Source: Mycobacterium intracellulare ATCC 13950 (GTDB taxonomy: Bacteria; Actinomycetota; Actinomycetes; Mycobacteriales; Mycobacteriaceae). Taken from it: a stretch of 64,000 bases of DNA. Positions 29,361 through 39,046 of the stretch are shown here, in pieces; positions within the stretch are counted from its first letter, which is position 1, and every line of letters starts with the position of its first letter. A program made the translations under genes and the position numbers. The stretch covers positions 2,108,001-2,172,000 of the forward strand of contig NC_016946.1 of the NCBI RefSeq assembly GCF_000277125.1, read 5' to 3'. The notes beneath the pieces were generated by a model. That model saw only the letters and a list, made by a program, of their open reading frames with translations. It was not told the DNA's origin and searched no databases.

Positions 29361-31694
29361 TCAGGTGCCGCGGACCGGTGGGCGGTGCTCGCCGGGCAGC
29401 GGCGAGCGCAGCCGGTAGAGCGTGAACCCGGCCGCGACGGCACCGAACAGGCCGAGCATCACCATGTCGAAGACCCACCAGCCGCTGTAGTGGGTCCACG
29501 TCAAGACGTTGGCGGCCAGCGCGTCGGTCCTGCGCAGATTCACCGTGGACGCCGAGGCCGCGAAACCCCATTGGGCCGGGACGAACCAGCTGATCTGCTG
29601 CAATCCCCACAGGCTCACCAGCTGCACCAGGCTCCCGTTGAAGAGCGCGGACGCCAGGATCACCGGGACCACCAGCGGTAGGACTTGCCGGAGCGCGGTG
29701 CCCAGCGCCGAGAGGGTGAGGCCGATCACCGCGGACACGATCGCGGTGGCCGCCGCGGTGACGTAGAGCTCGACCGTGGCGTTGCGCAGCAACGCGGCGT
29801 CGCCCGCCGGTCCGCCCCGCACGGCGACGACGATCGCGAACATGACGGCGGTCCACAGGGCGGCGGCCAGCGCGTACACCGTGAGCTTGGCGGCCAGGTA
29901 GGCCGGCGCGGACAGTCCTACCTGTTGTTCCCGGCGGAAGACGCGGTGCTCGAGGACCAGGGCGCGGATGGTCAGGGCCGTGCCCAGGATCACCGCGCCG
30001 ACGTTGAGGGCGGCGAGGATTTCGATGGCTTCGTGCCCGTTGGCGCCGCCCGGCCCGGGACGCGTCAGGCCTGCGTCGCCCGGGATCAGCAGCGTCAGCC
30101 CCGCCAGCACGAACGGCAGGATCGCCAGGAACGCGAAGTAGCTGCGATGGGCCAGGAGCAGGCGGACCTCCCGTCGGGCCAGCAACCGGATCTGGCGGCG
30201 CCGGGGCAGCCCGGCCGGCGGCGTCCACGGTGCGGCGACCTCGGGCGGGGCGGTCAACGGCTGCGGCCGCGCGCGGAACGCGGCGTGCGTTCCGTCGGGA
30301 TCGGCGCTCACCCGGGCGAGGAGTTGCGACCAGTCGGTGGTGCCCATGGCGGATCCGGCGTCGAGGGGGGTGCCCAGGTACGCGACCTTGCCCGCCCCGG
30401 TGAGTACCAGCACCTGATCGCACGTGTCGACGTCGGTGAGCGCGCGCGCCGAGATCGCGACGACAACGACACAGCCGATATTGGCCTGGCGCCGCAGCAC
30501 CGCCATGACGTGGCGCTGTTGCGCCGGGTCCAGCCCGGCGGTGGGTTCGTCGACCACGAGCAGGCTCGGCCGCGTGATCAGCTCGATCGCCAGGGCGGCG
30601 CACCGGCGCACCTCGGGGGCGAGCTTGCGGATCCGGGTGGTGCGGTGCGGCGTCAGGTCGAGCTCGTCGAGCACCTGGCCGACCACCCGCTCGCGCTGCT
30701 CGGCCGAGGCCTCCGGTGGCAGCCGGAGTTCGGCGGCGTACTGCACGGCCTGTTCGACCGTGAGCTGGCGGTGCAGCCGGTCGTCACGCGCGACGATCCC
30801 GATGCGGCTGCGCATGGCTTGCAGTTCGGCGTGCACGTCGTGTCCATCGACGGTGGCGCGCCCGGAGCTGGGTGCCCTGGTGCCGGCCAGCACGGCCAGC
30901 AGCGCGGAATTGCGCGCGGCGGAGGGCCCGATGACGGCGGTCATGGTGCCGGGACGTGCCGCGAACGAGATGTCCGACAGGATCTGCCGCCCGTCGACGG
31001 CAAGGCCCAGCTGGTACGCAGTCACCCCGGTGGTGCGGGCCGCGGTTCGCAGCGGCAGACGGAAGGTGGAGTTGGCCTCGTCGCTGCGAATGGAGGGGCG
31101 CTGGGCGCGCAGCTTCGAGGTGATCACCCGCTCGATCAGGCCCGGGCCTTTTGGTTGTTCGGGCGGTGCGACGGGCGGGTGCGTCGGTGCGACCGGAGGC
31201 TGAAAGGGAGGGGGCGCCGCGGGATGCGGCGTTACTGGCGGGGGTGGGGGCGCCGGCGTCGGTGGGGGCGCCACCACGGGCATGCGCTGGGTGGCGCTTT
31301 GGGTGGGGACCCGCGGATCGGGCCCGCCGGGCGGCGGGTGTCCCGGTGCGGCGGGGGCGGGCGCGAGCTGGAAAATCAGCCGCGGGCCGTGCTGGGGATC
31401 GCCGATGGTGATCCCCAGGCCGTCGCGGATCTCGACCGTCGGCACGCGAAATCCGTCGAGGAAGATGCCGCGGTGGCTCAGATCGATGGCCACCCACTGG
31501 GCCCCGGTGAACCGGAGCACCACATCCGGATGGGGCGCGGGTGGCGGCGCGGGACTTCCGATGCGCTCCAGCGGGATGTCGCAGCCCGGGCCATAGCCGA
31601 CGAGCACGTCGCGTCCCGGCGAAAAGACATACCTGCTCGGTCCGGCCCACACGGTCAGCGGGGAGGCCGGAACGGCCGAAGCCTCGGTCGGCAT
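29361..31694 (-). CDS. FHA-ABC (ABCG-like) membrane protein with degenerate ATPase motifs
   Basis: A 777-aa chain with an FHA-like domain (~20-110), a Pro-rich linker (~112-180), a nucleotide-binding domain (~220-440) and a C-terminal ABC-2 type membrane domain with about six helices (~510-770), like Rv1747 but with one FHA domain. The FHA core is altered: GYGPGCDI replaces the usual GR, and SHRGIFLDG the NG loop. In the ATPase, Walker A reads GPSAARNS without the essential Lys, the LSGGQ signature reads LAPEVRR, and the H-loop His is absent (VAISAR), while Walker B LLVVDEPTAGLDP is intact. Start ATG 31694 has GAAAGG 8 nt upstream. Confidence 0.85.
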   Translation of the reverse strand: MPTEASAVPASPLTVWAGPSRYVFSPGRDVLVGYGPGCDIPLERIGSPAPPPAPHPDVVLRFTGAQWVAIDLSHRGIFLDGFRVPTVEIRDGLGITIGDPQHGPRLIFQLAPAPAAPGHPPPGGPDPRVPTQSATQRMPVVAPPPTPAPPPPPVTPHPAAPPPFQPPVAPTHPPVAPPEQPKGPGLIERVITSKLRAQRPSIRSDEANSTFRLPLRTAARTTGVTAYQLGLAVDGRQILSDISFAARPGTMTAVIGPSAARNSALLAVLAGTRAPSSGRATVDGHDVHAELQAMRSRIGIVARDDRLHRQLTVEQAVQYAAELRLPPEASAEQRERVVGQVLDELDLTPHRTTRIRKLAPEVRRCAALAIELITRPSLLVVDEPTAGLDPAQQRHVMAVLRRQANIGCVVVVAISARALTDVDTCDQVLVLTGAGKVAYLGTPLDAGSAMGTTDWSQLLARVSADPDGTHAAFRARPQPLTAPPEVAAPWTPPAGLPRRRQIRLLARREVRLLLAHRSYFAFLAILPFVLAGLTLLIPGDAGLTRPGPGGANGHEAIEILAALNVGAVILGTALTIRALVLEHRVFRREQQVGLSAPAYLAAKLTVYALAAALWTAVMFAIVVAVRGGPAGDAALLRNATVELYVTAAATAIVSAVIGLTLSALGTALRQVLPLVVPVILASALFNGSLVQLVSLWGLQQISWFVPAQWGFAASASTVNLRRTDALAANVLTWTHYSGWWVFDMVMLGLFGAVAAGFTLYRLRSPLPGEHRPPVRGT

Positions 31695-31808
31695 GGCCGC
31701 CACCTTTCGTCACCGGTCAGCTCGATTGGGTCTCGCCGTCAGGCGCCGGTCGCCCGTTCGGTTACGTGTCTACCCGCGCTCGCGGTCCGCTCTCCAGCAT
31801 TGTGACGT

Positions 31809-32297
31809 TCACAGCGAGGTACGGCGGCCCGCGAGCGAGGTGGCCAGGGAGGCATCGTCGAGCAGGCGGCGCAACACGTCGACCGCTTGCATCAACACCT
31901 GGCGGTCACCGGCGTCGAGCAGCGCCAATTGGGGTTCGATCGCGGCGGCGCGGTCGGCCCGGACCGCGTTGAGGGTGCGCCTGCCCTCGGCGGTGATGCG
32001 GATGCGGACGGCGCGCGCGTCTCCCGGGTCGACCATGCGGGTCACCAGACCCGCTTCCTCGAGGCGACGCACCTGCGTTGTCATCGTCGGTTGCGAACAG
32101 TGATCGACGGCGGCGAGGTCACCGATTCGGGCTTCGCCGTGAACTTCGATGGTGGCCAGCAGCCTTGCCTGCGCGGCCGGCAGCGGCATCTGGATGCGCT
32201 GGGTGGCGAGGCGGTTGAGCCGCGCGACCACGGCGAGCAGATCGGCCCCCAGCCCCTGCGCTCCCTCGAGCTTTGCGGTGTCGACGACATTGTCCAT
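31809..32297 (-). CDS. MarR-family transcriptional regulator (Rv2327-like)
   Basis: A 162-aa winged-helix protein. Helices [20 protein letters not shown] and [26 protein letters not shown] form the DNA-binding core, followed by the [23 protein letters not shown] wing typical of MarR. ATG 32297 is preferred to a longer frame. It is divergent from the ECF transporter genes with a 109-bp gap containing repeats, as for Rv2327 in H37Rv, so it probably regulates itself and the transporter. The ligand is unknown. Confidence 0.85.
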   Translation of the reverse strand: MDNVVDTAKLEGAQGLGADLLAVVARLNRLATQRIQMPLPAAQARLLATIEVHGEARIGDLAAVDHCSQPTMTTQVRRLEEAGLVTRMVDPGDARAVRIRITAEGRRTLNAVRADRAAAIEPQLALLDAGDRQVLMQAVDVLRRLLDDASLATSLAGRRTSL

Positions 32298-32312
32298 GTA
32301 CCCATGGTTGCA

Positions 32313-32339
32313 TAGCTTTGCTAAGCGAGGGCTAAGCGA
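32313..32339. promoter_or_regulatory. Candidate MarR operator in the divergent gap
   Basis: TAGC-TTT-GCTA is a perfect short palindrome at 32313-32323, and the 9-bp sequence GCTAAGCGA is repeated directly at 32320-32328 and 32331-32339. Both lie between the MarR gene and the ECF transporter gene, where an autoregulatory MarR dimer would bind. Confidence 0.45.
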
Positions 32340-32406
32340 CCAGGCGTGCCGCGCCAAAACCCTTCTTCAGCGGACACCCCCTCGCGGGACTGGCAGAATC
32401 GCCCAA

Positions 32407-34443
32407 GTGACCTTGCTGCGTATTCGGCAACCCGGGGAAGGGGCCCTGCGTCCGAATGAGTTGGCACAGGCCGCGGTCATGGGGGCCCTCTGCGCGGCGA
32501 TCGAGATCCTCGCCGCGGTAATCCCATTCGCGCAGGGGTTGGGCGTGCTGGGCACCGTGCCCATGGGATTGCTGGCCTACCGCTACCGCCCCCGCGCCCT
32601 GATGGCCGCGACCGTAGCCGGCGGGGTGATCGCCTTTTTGATCGCCGGACTGGGCAGCCTGTTCATGCTCGTCGACTGCGCCTGGGTCGGCGGACTGTGC
32701 GGAATCGTCAAGCGCAAGGGCCGGGGCACGCCGACGGTCGCCTTCTTGTCGTTGATCGCCGGAGTCCTGTGGGGCGCCGGGTGGGTCGCGGTCCTGGCGG
32801 TGCTGACGCGGCTGCGGCAGCTGTTCTTCGACGTCATCACCGCCAATGCCAACGGGGTCGCGGCATTCCTGAATTGGGTACACCTGCCGGGCGTGGGCGA
32901 CGCTTTGAAGCGATACGTCGCCAACGGGATACACCACTGGCAGCTACTGATTTTCCCGTACATGGTCTTGTTGGTCGTCATCGTTTCGTTCATCAGCTGG
33001 TCGGCGCTGTCTCGCCTCCTGGAGCGAATGCGCAAGATTCCCGACGTGCACAAGTTGGACGTCTCCGAGGGTGCTGGCAGTGCTCCGGTGGGGCCGGTCC
33101 CCGTGCGGCTTGACAAGGTGTCGTTCCGGTATCCCGGCGCCGACCGGGACGCGCTGCGCGAGATCAGCCTCGCCGTCCAGGCCGGCGAACACATCGCCGT
33201 GACCGGGGCCAACGGTTCGGGCAAGACCACGTTGATGTTGATGCTGGCCGGCCGGGAGCCGACGTCGGGAACCATCGACCGCCCCGGCGCGGTGGGGCTG
33301 GGCGAAATGGGCGGCACCGCAATTGTCTTGCAGCACCCCAAAAGTCAAGTTCTGGGCACGCGCGTCGCCGACGACGTGGTGTGGGGTTTGCCGCCGGGGG
33401 CGGAGATCGATGTGGGCGGATTGCTGCGCGAGGTCGGGCTCGAGGGACTTGCCGAGCGCGACACCGGCAGCCTGTCCGGCGGAGAGCTGCAGCGCCTTGC
33501 GCTCGCGGCGGCGCTGGCGCGCGATCCGGCGTTGCTCATCGCCGACGAGGTCACCACGATGGTCGACCAGCAGGGGCGAGATGCGTTGCTGGGCGTGCTC
33601 TCTGGTCTTGCGAAACGCCACCAGAGCGCCTTGGTGCACATCACCCACTACGACAACGAGGCCGCCTCCGCCGACCGCATCATCAGGCTCAGCGATTCAC
33701 CGGATAACACCGCCAAGGCCGAGACCCCGGCCACCCACGCCCAGACGCCTCACGTCGCGGCCCCGTCGCGCACGCCGGTGCTCGAGCTTGTCGACGTCAG
33801 CCACGAATACGCCAGCGGCACACCGTGGGCCAAGGTCGCCCTGCGCGATGTCAGCTTCGTGGTCGAGCAGGGTGACGGGGTGTTGATCCACGGCGGCAAC
33901 GGGTCGGGCAAATCGACCTTGGCGTGGATCATGGCGGGGTTGACGACTCCGACCAGCGGTACCTGCCTGATCGACGGCGAGCCCACCCACGAGCACGTCG
34001 GGGAGGTCGCGCTCTCGTTCCAGTCGGCCCGGTTGCAGCTGATGCGCGACCACGTCGACGCCGAAGTCGCTTCCGCAGCGGGCTTTTCGCATCATGACAA
34101 AGATCGGGTGGCCGAGGCGCTGATATCGGTCGGCCTGGACCCGGCGATGGGCACGCGGCGCATCGATCAACTCAGTGGCGGCCAGATGCGCCGTGTCGTG
34201 CTGGCCGGGCTGCTGGCCCGTTCCCCGCGGGCGCTCGTCCTCGACGAACCACTGGCGGGATTGGACGTCGGCAGTCAGCGGGGCCTGCTGCGGCTGCTGG
34301 AAAACCTGCGCAGGGAACGAGGTTTGACGCTGGTGGTCATCTCCCACGACATCGTCGGGCTGGAGGAGCTCTGCCCGCGATCCCTGTATCTGCGCAACGG
34401 CGTGCTCGAGACGGCGTCGACGGCGGCGGGGGGCATGCCATGA
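32407..34443 (+). CDS. ECF transporter: membrane domain fused to two ATPase domains
   Basis: A 678-aa protein joining a membrane domain and both ATPases of an energy-coupling-factor importer. Residues ~15-215 hold about six hydrophobic helices. The first ATPase (~225-440) has Walker [11 protein letters not shown], signature LSGGELQR and Walker [13 protein letters not shown]. The second (~470-670) has [29 protein letters not shown] and an ISHD H-loop. GTG 32407 is chosen; the open frame upstream overlaps the MarR gene. The stop overlaps the EcfT start by ATGA. Such importers take up vitamins or metal ions; the substrate is not evident. It corresponds to Rv2326c. Confidence 0.88.
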   Translation: MTLLRIRQPGEGALRPNELAQAAVMGALCAAIEILAAVIPFAQGLGVLGTVPMGLLAYRYRPRALMAATVAGGVIAFLIAGLGSLFMLVDCAWVGGLCGIVKRKGRGTPTVAFLSLIAGVLWGAGWVAVLAVLTRLRQLFFDVITANANGVAAFLNWVHLPGVGDALKRYVANGIHHWQLLIFPYMVLLVVIVSFISWSALSRLLERMRKIPDVHKLDVSEGAGSAPVGPVPVRLDKVSFRYPGADRDALREISLAVQAGEHIAVTGANGSGKTTLMLMLAGREPTSGTIDRPGAVGLGEMGGTAIVLQHPKSQVLGTRVADDVVWGLPPGAEIDVGGLLREVGLEGLAERDTGSLSGGELQRLALAAALARDPALLIADEVTTMVDQQGRDALLGVLSGLAKRHQSALVHITHYDNEAASADRIIRLSDSPDNTAKAETPATHAQTPHVAAPSRTPVLELVDVSHEYASGTPWAKVALRDVSFVVEQGDGVLIHGGNGSGKSTLAWIMAGLTTPTSGTCLIDGEPTHEHVGEVALSFQSARLQLMRDHVDAEVASAAGFSHHDKDRVAEALISVGLDPAMGTRRIDQLSGGQMRRVVLAGLLARSPRALVLDEPLAGLDVGSQRGLLRLLENLRRERGLTLVVISHDIVGLEELCPRSLYLRNGVLETASTAAGGMP

Positions 34444-35294
34444 CCGCGCCCGCGGACGCCAAGTCGGCGAAGGGAAAAACACGGCGCACTCCCCGGCCGG
34501 TCGTCCTGCTGGTGCCGGTGCCCGGAACGTCGAAAATTCACGAACTGTGGGCCGGCACCAAACTGTTGGTGGTGCTGGGCGTCTCGATACTGCTGACCTT
34601 CTACCCGGGTTGGGCGAGCGTCGGGCTGATGTTGGTGTTGCTGATCACGGCGGCCCGGCTCGCGCACATTCCCCGCGGCGCGCTGCCCTCGCCGCGGCGC
34701 TGGATATGGATCGTCCTCGCGGTGGGCGGCATCACCGCCGCTCTCGGCGCCGGAAGCCCCGTGGTCTCGATTGCCGGCGTGCATATCGGGCTGGGCGGCA
34801 CGTTGCACTTCGTGCGGGTCACCGCGCTGTCGATCGTGTTGATCGGGTTGGGGGCGATGCTGTCCTGGACCACCAACGTCGCCGAAATGGGGCCGGCGCT
34901 GGCCGCTTTGGGCCGGCCCTTGCGGTGGTTGCGGATCCCGAGCGACGAATGGGCGGTTGCCCTGGCGCTCGCGCTGCGCGCCTTCCCGATGTTGATCGAA
35001 GAGTTCCAGGTGCTCTACGCCGCCCGGCGCCTGCGTCCCAACGAGACTCCGCGCAGCCGCCGGGCGCGCCGGCGCCAGCAGGCGCGGGACATGATCGACT
35101 TGCTCACCGCGGCAATCGTTGTGACGTTGCGGCGCGCCGACGAAATGGGCGATGCGATCACCGCCCGTGGCGGAATCGGTCAGCTCTCGGCCGCTCCCGG
35201 ACGTCCGAAGCTCGCGGACTGGGTGACACTGGCGATCACCGCCGCGGCCGGCGCCGCCGGCGTGGTCGTCGACTCGATCCTCCAGCTTCACTAG
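34440..35294 (+). CDS. ecfT: ECF transporter transmembrane protein EcfT
   Basis: A 284-aa membrane protein that couples the two ATPases to the substrate-binding component. It has hydrophobic helices ([50 protein letters not shown]) and the coupling helix region with conserved Ala-Arg-X motifs (YAARRLRP and [10 protein letters not shown]). The start overlaps the ATPase gene by ATGA. It corresponds to Rv2325c. The 127 bp to the next gene include a 29-codon frame I do not consider a gene. Confidence 0.88.
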   Translation: MTAPADAKSAKGKTRRTPRPVVLLVPVPGTSKIHELWAGTKLLVVLGVSILLTFYPGWASVGLMLVLLITAARLAHIPRGALPSPRRWIWIVLAVGGITAALGAGSPVVSIAGVHIGLGGTLHFVRVTALSIVLIGLGAMLSWTTNVAEMGPALAALGRPLRWLRIPSDEWAVALALALRAFPMLIEEFQVLYAARRLRPNETPRSRRARRRQQARDMIDLLTAAIVVTLRRADEMGDAITARGGIGQLSAAPGRPKLADWVTLAITAAAGAAGVVVDSILQLH

Positions 35295-35421
35295 GCGCGA
35301 AGCCGTGCGCGCCTTCGACGATCCGGGCACCTGGACCGAGCCCGGGGTGCGCCACCTGGCGGCCGACGGGCCCGGAGGGCTTCGCCGGCGCTGATCGCCG
35401 AACCGGAAACAGGAGGCGCAA

Positions 35422-36876
35422 TTGGCAGCCACGTCGGTTGGCCTGAAGGAGCAGCTGCTGCGGCGCCGCCCCGTGGTGGGCGCGCACGTCGCGCCCGGTG
35501 CCGCGGAGGGCCTCAAGCGCGGCATCGGCACCTTTCAGCTGACCATGTTCGGGGTCGGCTCGACCATCGGCACCGGCATCTTCTTCGTCATGTCCGTGGC
35601 CGTGCCCGAGGCCGGGCCGGGAGTCATCGTCTCCTTCCTGCTGGCGGGCCTCGCCGCCGGCCTCGCGGCCGTGTGCTACGCCGAATTGGCCTCGGCGGTG
35701 CCGGTTTCGGGGTCGTCGTACTCGTACGCGTACACCACGCTCGGGGAGGTGGTGGCGATGGGTGTGGCGGCCTGCCTGCTGCTGGAATACGGGGTGGCCA
35801 CCGCCGCGGTCGCGGTCAACTGGAGCGGCTACCTCAACAGGCTGCTGAGCAATGTGGTGGGATTTCAACTGCCACATGCCTTGTCGGCCGCGCCGTGGGA
35901 CGCGCAGCCCGGCTATTTGAACGTGCCGGCGATCGCGCTGATCGGGATGTGCGCGTTGCTGCTCATCCGCGGCGCCAGCGAATCGGCGAAGGTCAACGCC
36001 ATCATGGTGATGATCAAGCTCGGCGTGCTCGTCGTGTTCGCGATCGTCGCCTTCACCGCGTTCGACGCGCACCACCTGCGGGACTTCGCGCCGTTCGGCG
36101 TCGCGGGCATCGGGTCGGCCGCGGGCACCATCTTCTTCTCCTACATCGGCCTCGACGCCGTGTCCACCGCGGGTGACGAGGTGAACAACCCGCAGAAGAC
36201 CATGCCGCGCGCGCTGATCGCCGCTCTGCTGACCGTCACCGGCGTCTACGTATTGGTTGCGGTGGCCGCACTGGGCGCGCAGCCCTGGCAAGCTTTCGCC
36301 GGACAGCAGGAGGCCGGGCTGGCAACGATTCTCGAGAACGTCACCCACGGCAGCTGGGCCGGCTCGATCCTCGCTGCGGGCGCGGTCATTTCGATCTTCA
36401 GCGTCACGCTGGTCACCATGTACGGCCTGACGCGCATCCTGTTCGCCATGGGGCGGGACGGCCTGCTGCCCGCAAGGTTCGCAAAGGTGAACCCGCGCAC
36501 CATGACCCCGGTGAACAACACGGTGATCGTCGCGCTCGCGGCCTCGACGTTGGCCGCCTTCGTCCCGCTGCAAAAGCTCGCGGACATGGTGTCGATCGGC
36601 ACGCTGACCGCGTTCGTGGTGGTTTCTGTCGGAGTGATCGTCTTACGGGTGCGCGAGCCCGACTTGCCGCGGGGCTTCAAGGTCCCGGGTTACCCTGTCA
36701 CGCCGGTCCTTTCGGTGGCGGCCTGCGGGTACATCCTCGCCAGCCTGCACTGGTACACCTGGGTCGCGTTCAGCGGCTGGGTCGTGCTGGCGTTGGTTTT
36801 CTATTTCGTCTGGGGCCGCCACCACAGCGCGCTCAACGACGAGACGGTCGGCGAGGTTTCGAGCGGCTCGCCGTGA
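35422..36876 (+). CDS. rocE: APC-superfamily amino acid permease (RocE-like)
   Basis: A 484-aa transporter with about twelve hydrophobic helices. The first helix carries the APC signature MFGVGSTIGTGIFFVMSVAV. Further landmarks are AELASAVPVSGSSYSYAYTTLGE, FFSYIGLDAVSTAGDEVNNPQKTMPRAL and MYGLTRILFAMGRDGLLPARFAKVNPRTMTP, typical of the cationic amino acid/GabP-like branch. The TTG 35422 start has an excellent AGGAGGCG ribosome site. Position matches rocE (Rv2320c), a putative arginine/ornithine permease; the actual substrate is inferred. Confidence 0.85.
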   Translation: MAATSVGLKEQLLRRRPVVGAHVAPGAAEGLKRGIGTFQLTMFGVGSTIGTGIFFVMSVAVPEAGPGVIVSFLLAGLAAGLAAVCYAELASAVPVSGSSYSYAYTTLGEVVAMGVAACLLLEYGVATAAVAVNWSGYLNRLLSNVVGFQLPHALSAAPWDAQPGYLNVPAIALIGMCALLLIRGASESAKVNAIMVMIKLGVLVVFAIVAFTAFDAHHLRDFAPFGVAGIGSAAGTIFFSYIGLDAVSTAGDEVNNPQKTMPRALIAALLTVTGVYVLVAVAALGAQPWQAFAGQQEAGLATILENVTHGSWAGSILAAGAVISIFSVTLVTMYGLTRILFAMGRDGLLPARFAKVNPRTMTPVNNTVIVALAASTLAAFVPLQKLADMVSIGTLTAFVVVSVGVIVLRVREPDLPRGFKVPGYPVTPVLSVAACGYILASLHWYTWVAFSGWVVLALVFYFVWGRHHSALNDETVGEVSSGSP

Positions 36877-36884
36877 TCAGGCGC

Positions 36885-38225
36885 TCACTGACGCGCCGCG
36901 GCGGCGTTGGCCGCCGCCTGAGCGCGCCGTAACGTCGACGCGACATCGCCGCGGCCCAGGAACATTTCGTCGAAATACGGCTGCAGGGCGTCATTGCCCG
37001 CGGCAAACCCCGCGCCGCCGGGCGCCGCGATGCGCGGGCCGTTCAGCACGGTGAAGAAGGGCGTGACATCGACGCCCCGGGTGGCCCAGTAGTGAAAGTA
37101 GACCGGCTGGGCCGACGACACCGCGGGGATCGCCGCACCGTAGCGGCCCAGGTATTCGTTGCCCTGCCTGCTGCCCATCCAGGCCAGCACCCGGCGCACC
37201 GCGTCGGGATGCCGTGATGCCGCATTGCCCGCCGCGGCAATGCCGTTGGTGACGCTGACCCGGCCCGCCGGGCCCGATGGCATTAGCGCCACACCCCAAC
37301 GGAAGCGGGCGTCGCGGGCCACCGGGGCCAAGTTGTAGGTACCGGACTGGAACAGCGCCATCCGGCCGGCCAGGAACTGGTTGCGGGAAAAGTCGCCGTT
37401 GTCATTGGTGTCGGCGGCGGGAGGCGCGACGTGGTCGCGGTTGATCAGGTCGACCAGATATTGAAACGCGGTCACGGCCCCGGGATTGTCGAACGCGAAC
37501 TCGTCGCCACGCTGAAACACACCGCCGGCCGACCCGATGTAGTTCAGGTAGATCCCCTGGGGGTCATTGGCCGCGTTGTATCCCCACTGCCGCACCCGCC
37601 CGGCGTCGAATCCCTTGCTATCGCCGCGGTTTCCGTCGGCATCGACGGTCAGCCGGGCGAGGACGGGTCGCAGCGTGTCCGGCTCGTCGGGACCCCACCG
37701 CAAGGTGCTCAACTGGGCGGGGTCGACGCCGGCCGCGCCCAGCAGGTCGGCGTTGTAGTACAACGCGATCCCGGCGTCGGTCAGCTGCGGCACGCCCCAA
37801 AGCGTGCCGTTGCGGGTGAACTGCTCGACGACCGGTCGCTCCCAGTCCGACGCGGCGGTGGGGCCCAGCGCCGCACCGATATCCAGCAACCGGCCGCTGT
37901 CGGCGTAAGCCGCGAGGTAGGCGTTGGACAGCCAGAAGATGTCATCGGCGCTGCCGCCCGCCACGTCGGTGCGCAGGGTATTGAAGTAGGTCGAATACGC
38001 CACCAAGTTGACGTGCACTTCGATGTCGGGATGGGCGCGACTGAACTCCTGGAACGATTGCCGATAGGCCGCGGCGATCTGATCGCCCCAGATACGCACC
38101 GTCACAATGGTCTTGCCGCCATGGGGCTGGCCCGAGTAACCCAGCAGCACCGCCGTCGCCGCCAGCAACACCGCAACCGCCCCGAGCGCTCCGGCGACCA
38201 GCGTGGAAAACCGGGGCCGGGTCAC
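36885..38225 (-). CDS. uspC: Sugar ABC transporter substrate-binding protein UspC
   Basis: A 446-aa extracytoplasmic binding protein of the family 1 (maltose-type) fold. The N-terminus has a hydrophobic signal/anchor (FSTLVAGALGAVAVLLAATAVLLG) with no lipobox Cys, as in mycobacterial UspC. The fold is visible in VTVRIWGDQIAAAYRQSFQEF, DIFWLSNAYLAAYADSG, GVPQLTDAGIALYYNADLL and FRWGVALMPSGPAGRVSVTNG. GTG 38225 overlaps the uspB stop (GTGA). With uspA and uspB it forms an importer; M. tuberculosis UspABC is reported to handle amino-sugar-type compounds (recalled). Confidence 0.92.
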   Translation of the reverse strand: MTRPRFSTLVAGALGAVAVLLAATAVLLGYSGQPHGGKTIVTVRIWGDQIAAAYRQSFQEFSRAHPDIEVHVNLVAYSTYFNTLRTDVAGGSADDIFWLSNAYLAAYADSGRLLDIGAALGPTAASDWERPVVEQFTRNGTLWGVPQLTDAGIALYYNADLLGAAGVDPAQLSTLRWGPDEPDTLRPVLARLTVDADGNRGDSKGFDAGRVRQWGYNAANDPQGIYLNYIGSAGGVFQRGDEFAFDNPGAVTAFQYLVDLINRDHVAPPAADTNDNGDFSRNQFLAGRMALFQSGTYNLAPVARDARFRWGVALMPSGPAGRVSVTNGIAAAGNAASRHPDAVRRVLAWMGSRQGNEYLGRYGAAIPAVSSAQPVYFHYWATRGVDVTPFFTVLNGPRIAAPGGAGFAAGNDALQPYFDEMFLGRGDVASTLRRAQAAANAAAARQ

Positions 38226-39046
38226 TTGAGCCCCGAGACGACGATCGAGGCGACGATGTGGCGCTGGAAGGCCACGAACAGCACGATGAGCGGGGCGATG
38301 GCAATGGTGGTGGCCGCCATCACCAGCGTCCATTGGGAGTTGAACCGCGACTGCAGGTCGGCGGTCGCCACGGTGAGCACCCGCCACTTGTGGCCGCTCG
38401 TGATCACCAACGGCCACATGAAGTTGTTCCACTGCGAGACCACGGTGATCAGCGCCAGGGCGGCCAGGACAGGCCGGCTCGACGGGATCACCACGTGCAC
38501 GATCTCGTCCAGCGTGTTGGCGCCGTCCAGGCGGGCGGCGTTGACCAAGTCGTTCGGGATCATGCGAAAGTGCTCGCGCAGCAAGAAGATCGCGTAGGGC
38601 GAGCCGAACATGAACGGCAGCACCAGCGCCCAGAACGTGTTGCGCAGGCCTAGCTGGGCCATCATGAGATACATCGGCACGATCGTGACCGTCGCCGGCA
38701 CCATCAGCGTCGCGATGTACACCCAGAACAGCGCGTCGCGCCCGGGAAACTGCAAGCGCGCGAAGGCGTACGCAGCCAGCACGGAAAATGTCAACTGGCC
38801 CACCAGAATCACCGCCGTCATCAACGCGGTGACCGCCGCCGCGCGGCCGAACCCGGCGCCAGCGAGGTCGGTGAAGTTGGCGAGCGTCGGTGGCCGCGGC
38901 AGCTGCAGCGGCGTACCCGTGACGAATTGGTGCGCCGAGGTGAACGCGGTCATCAAGCCAAGGGTGAACGGCGCCAACGTGATCAACGCGCCCAGGGTCA
39001 GCCCGGAATAGATCAGCGCGGTGCTGGCGCGGCTAGGTGAGGTCAT
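38222..39046 (-). CDS. uspB: Sugar ABC transporter permease UspB
   Basis: A 274-aa inner-membrane permease with six predicted helices and the EAA loop (DLVNAARLDGANTLDEIVHVVIPSSRP) that contacts the ATPase. The length equals M. tuberculosis UspB. Its start lies inside the 3' end of uspA (14-bp overlap) and its stop overlaps uspC by 4 bp. No ATPase gene is in the operon; a shared ATPase encoded elsewhere must energise it. Confidence 0.93.
   Translation of the reverse strand: MTSPSRASTALIYSGLTLGALITLAPFTLGLMTAFTSAHQFVTGTPLQLPRPPTLANFTDLAGAGFGRAAAVTALMTAVILVGQLTFSVLAAYAFARLQFPGRDALFWVYIATLMVPATVTIVPMYLMMAQLGLRNTFWALVLPFMFGSPYAIFLLREHFRMIPNDLVNAARLDGANTLDEIVHVVIPSSRPVLAALALITVVSQWNNFMWPLVITSGHKWRVLTVATADLQSRFNSQWTLVMAATTIAIAPLIVLFVAFQRHIVASIVVSGLK

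Noticed and set aside
29685..31805. 706-aa open frame on the plus strand
   Set aside because: It is a shadow of the FHA-ABC gene; the translation is low-complexity Arg/Gly with no recognisable domain.
35306..35394. 29-codon frame between ecfT and the permease gene
   Set aside because: No ribosome site and no match that I recognise; likely chance in high-GC DNA.
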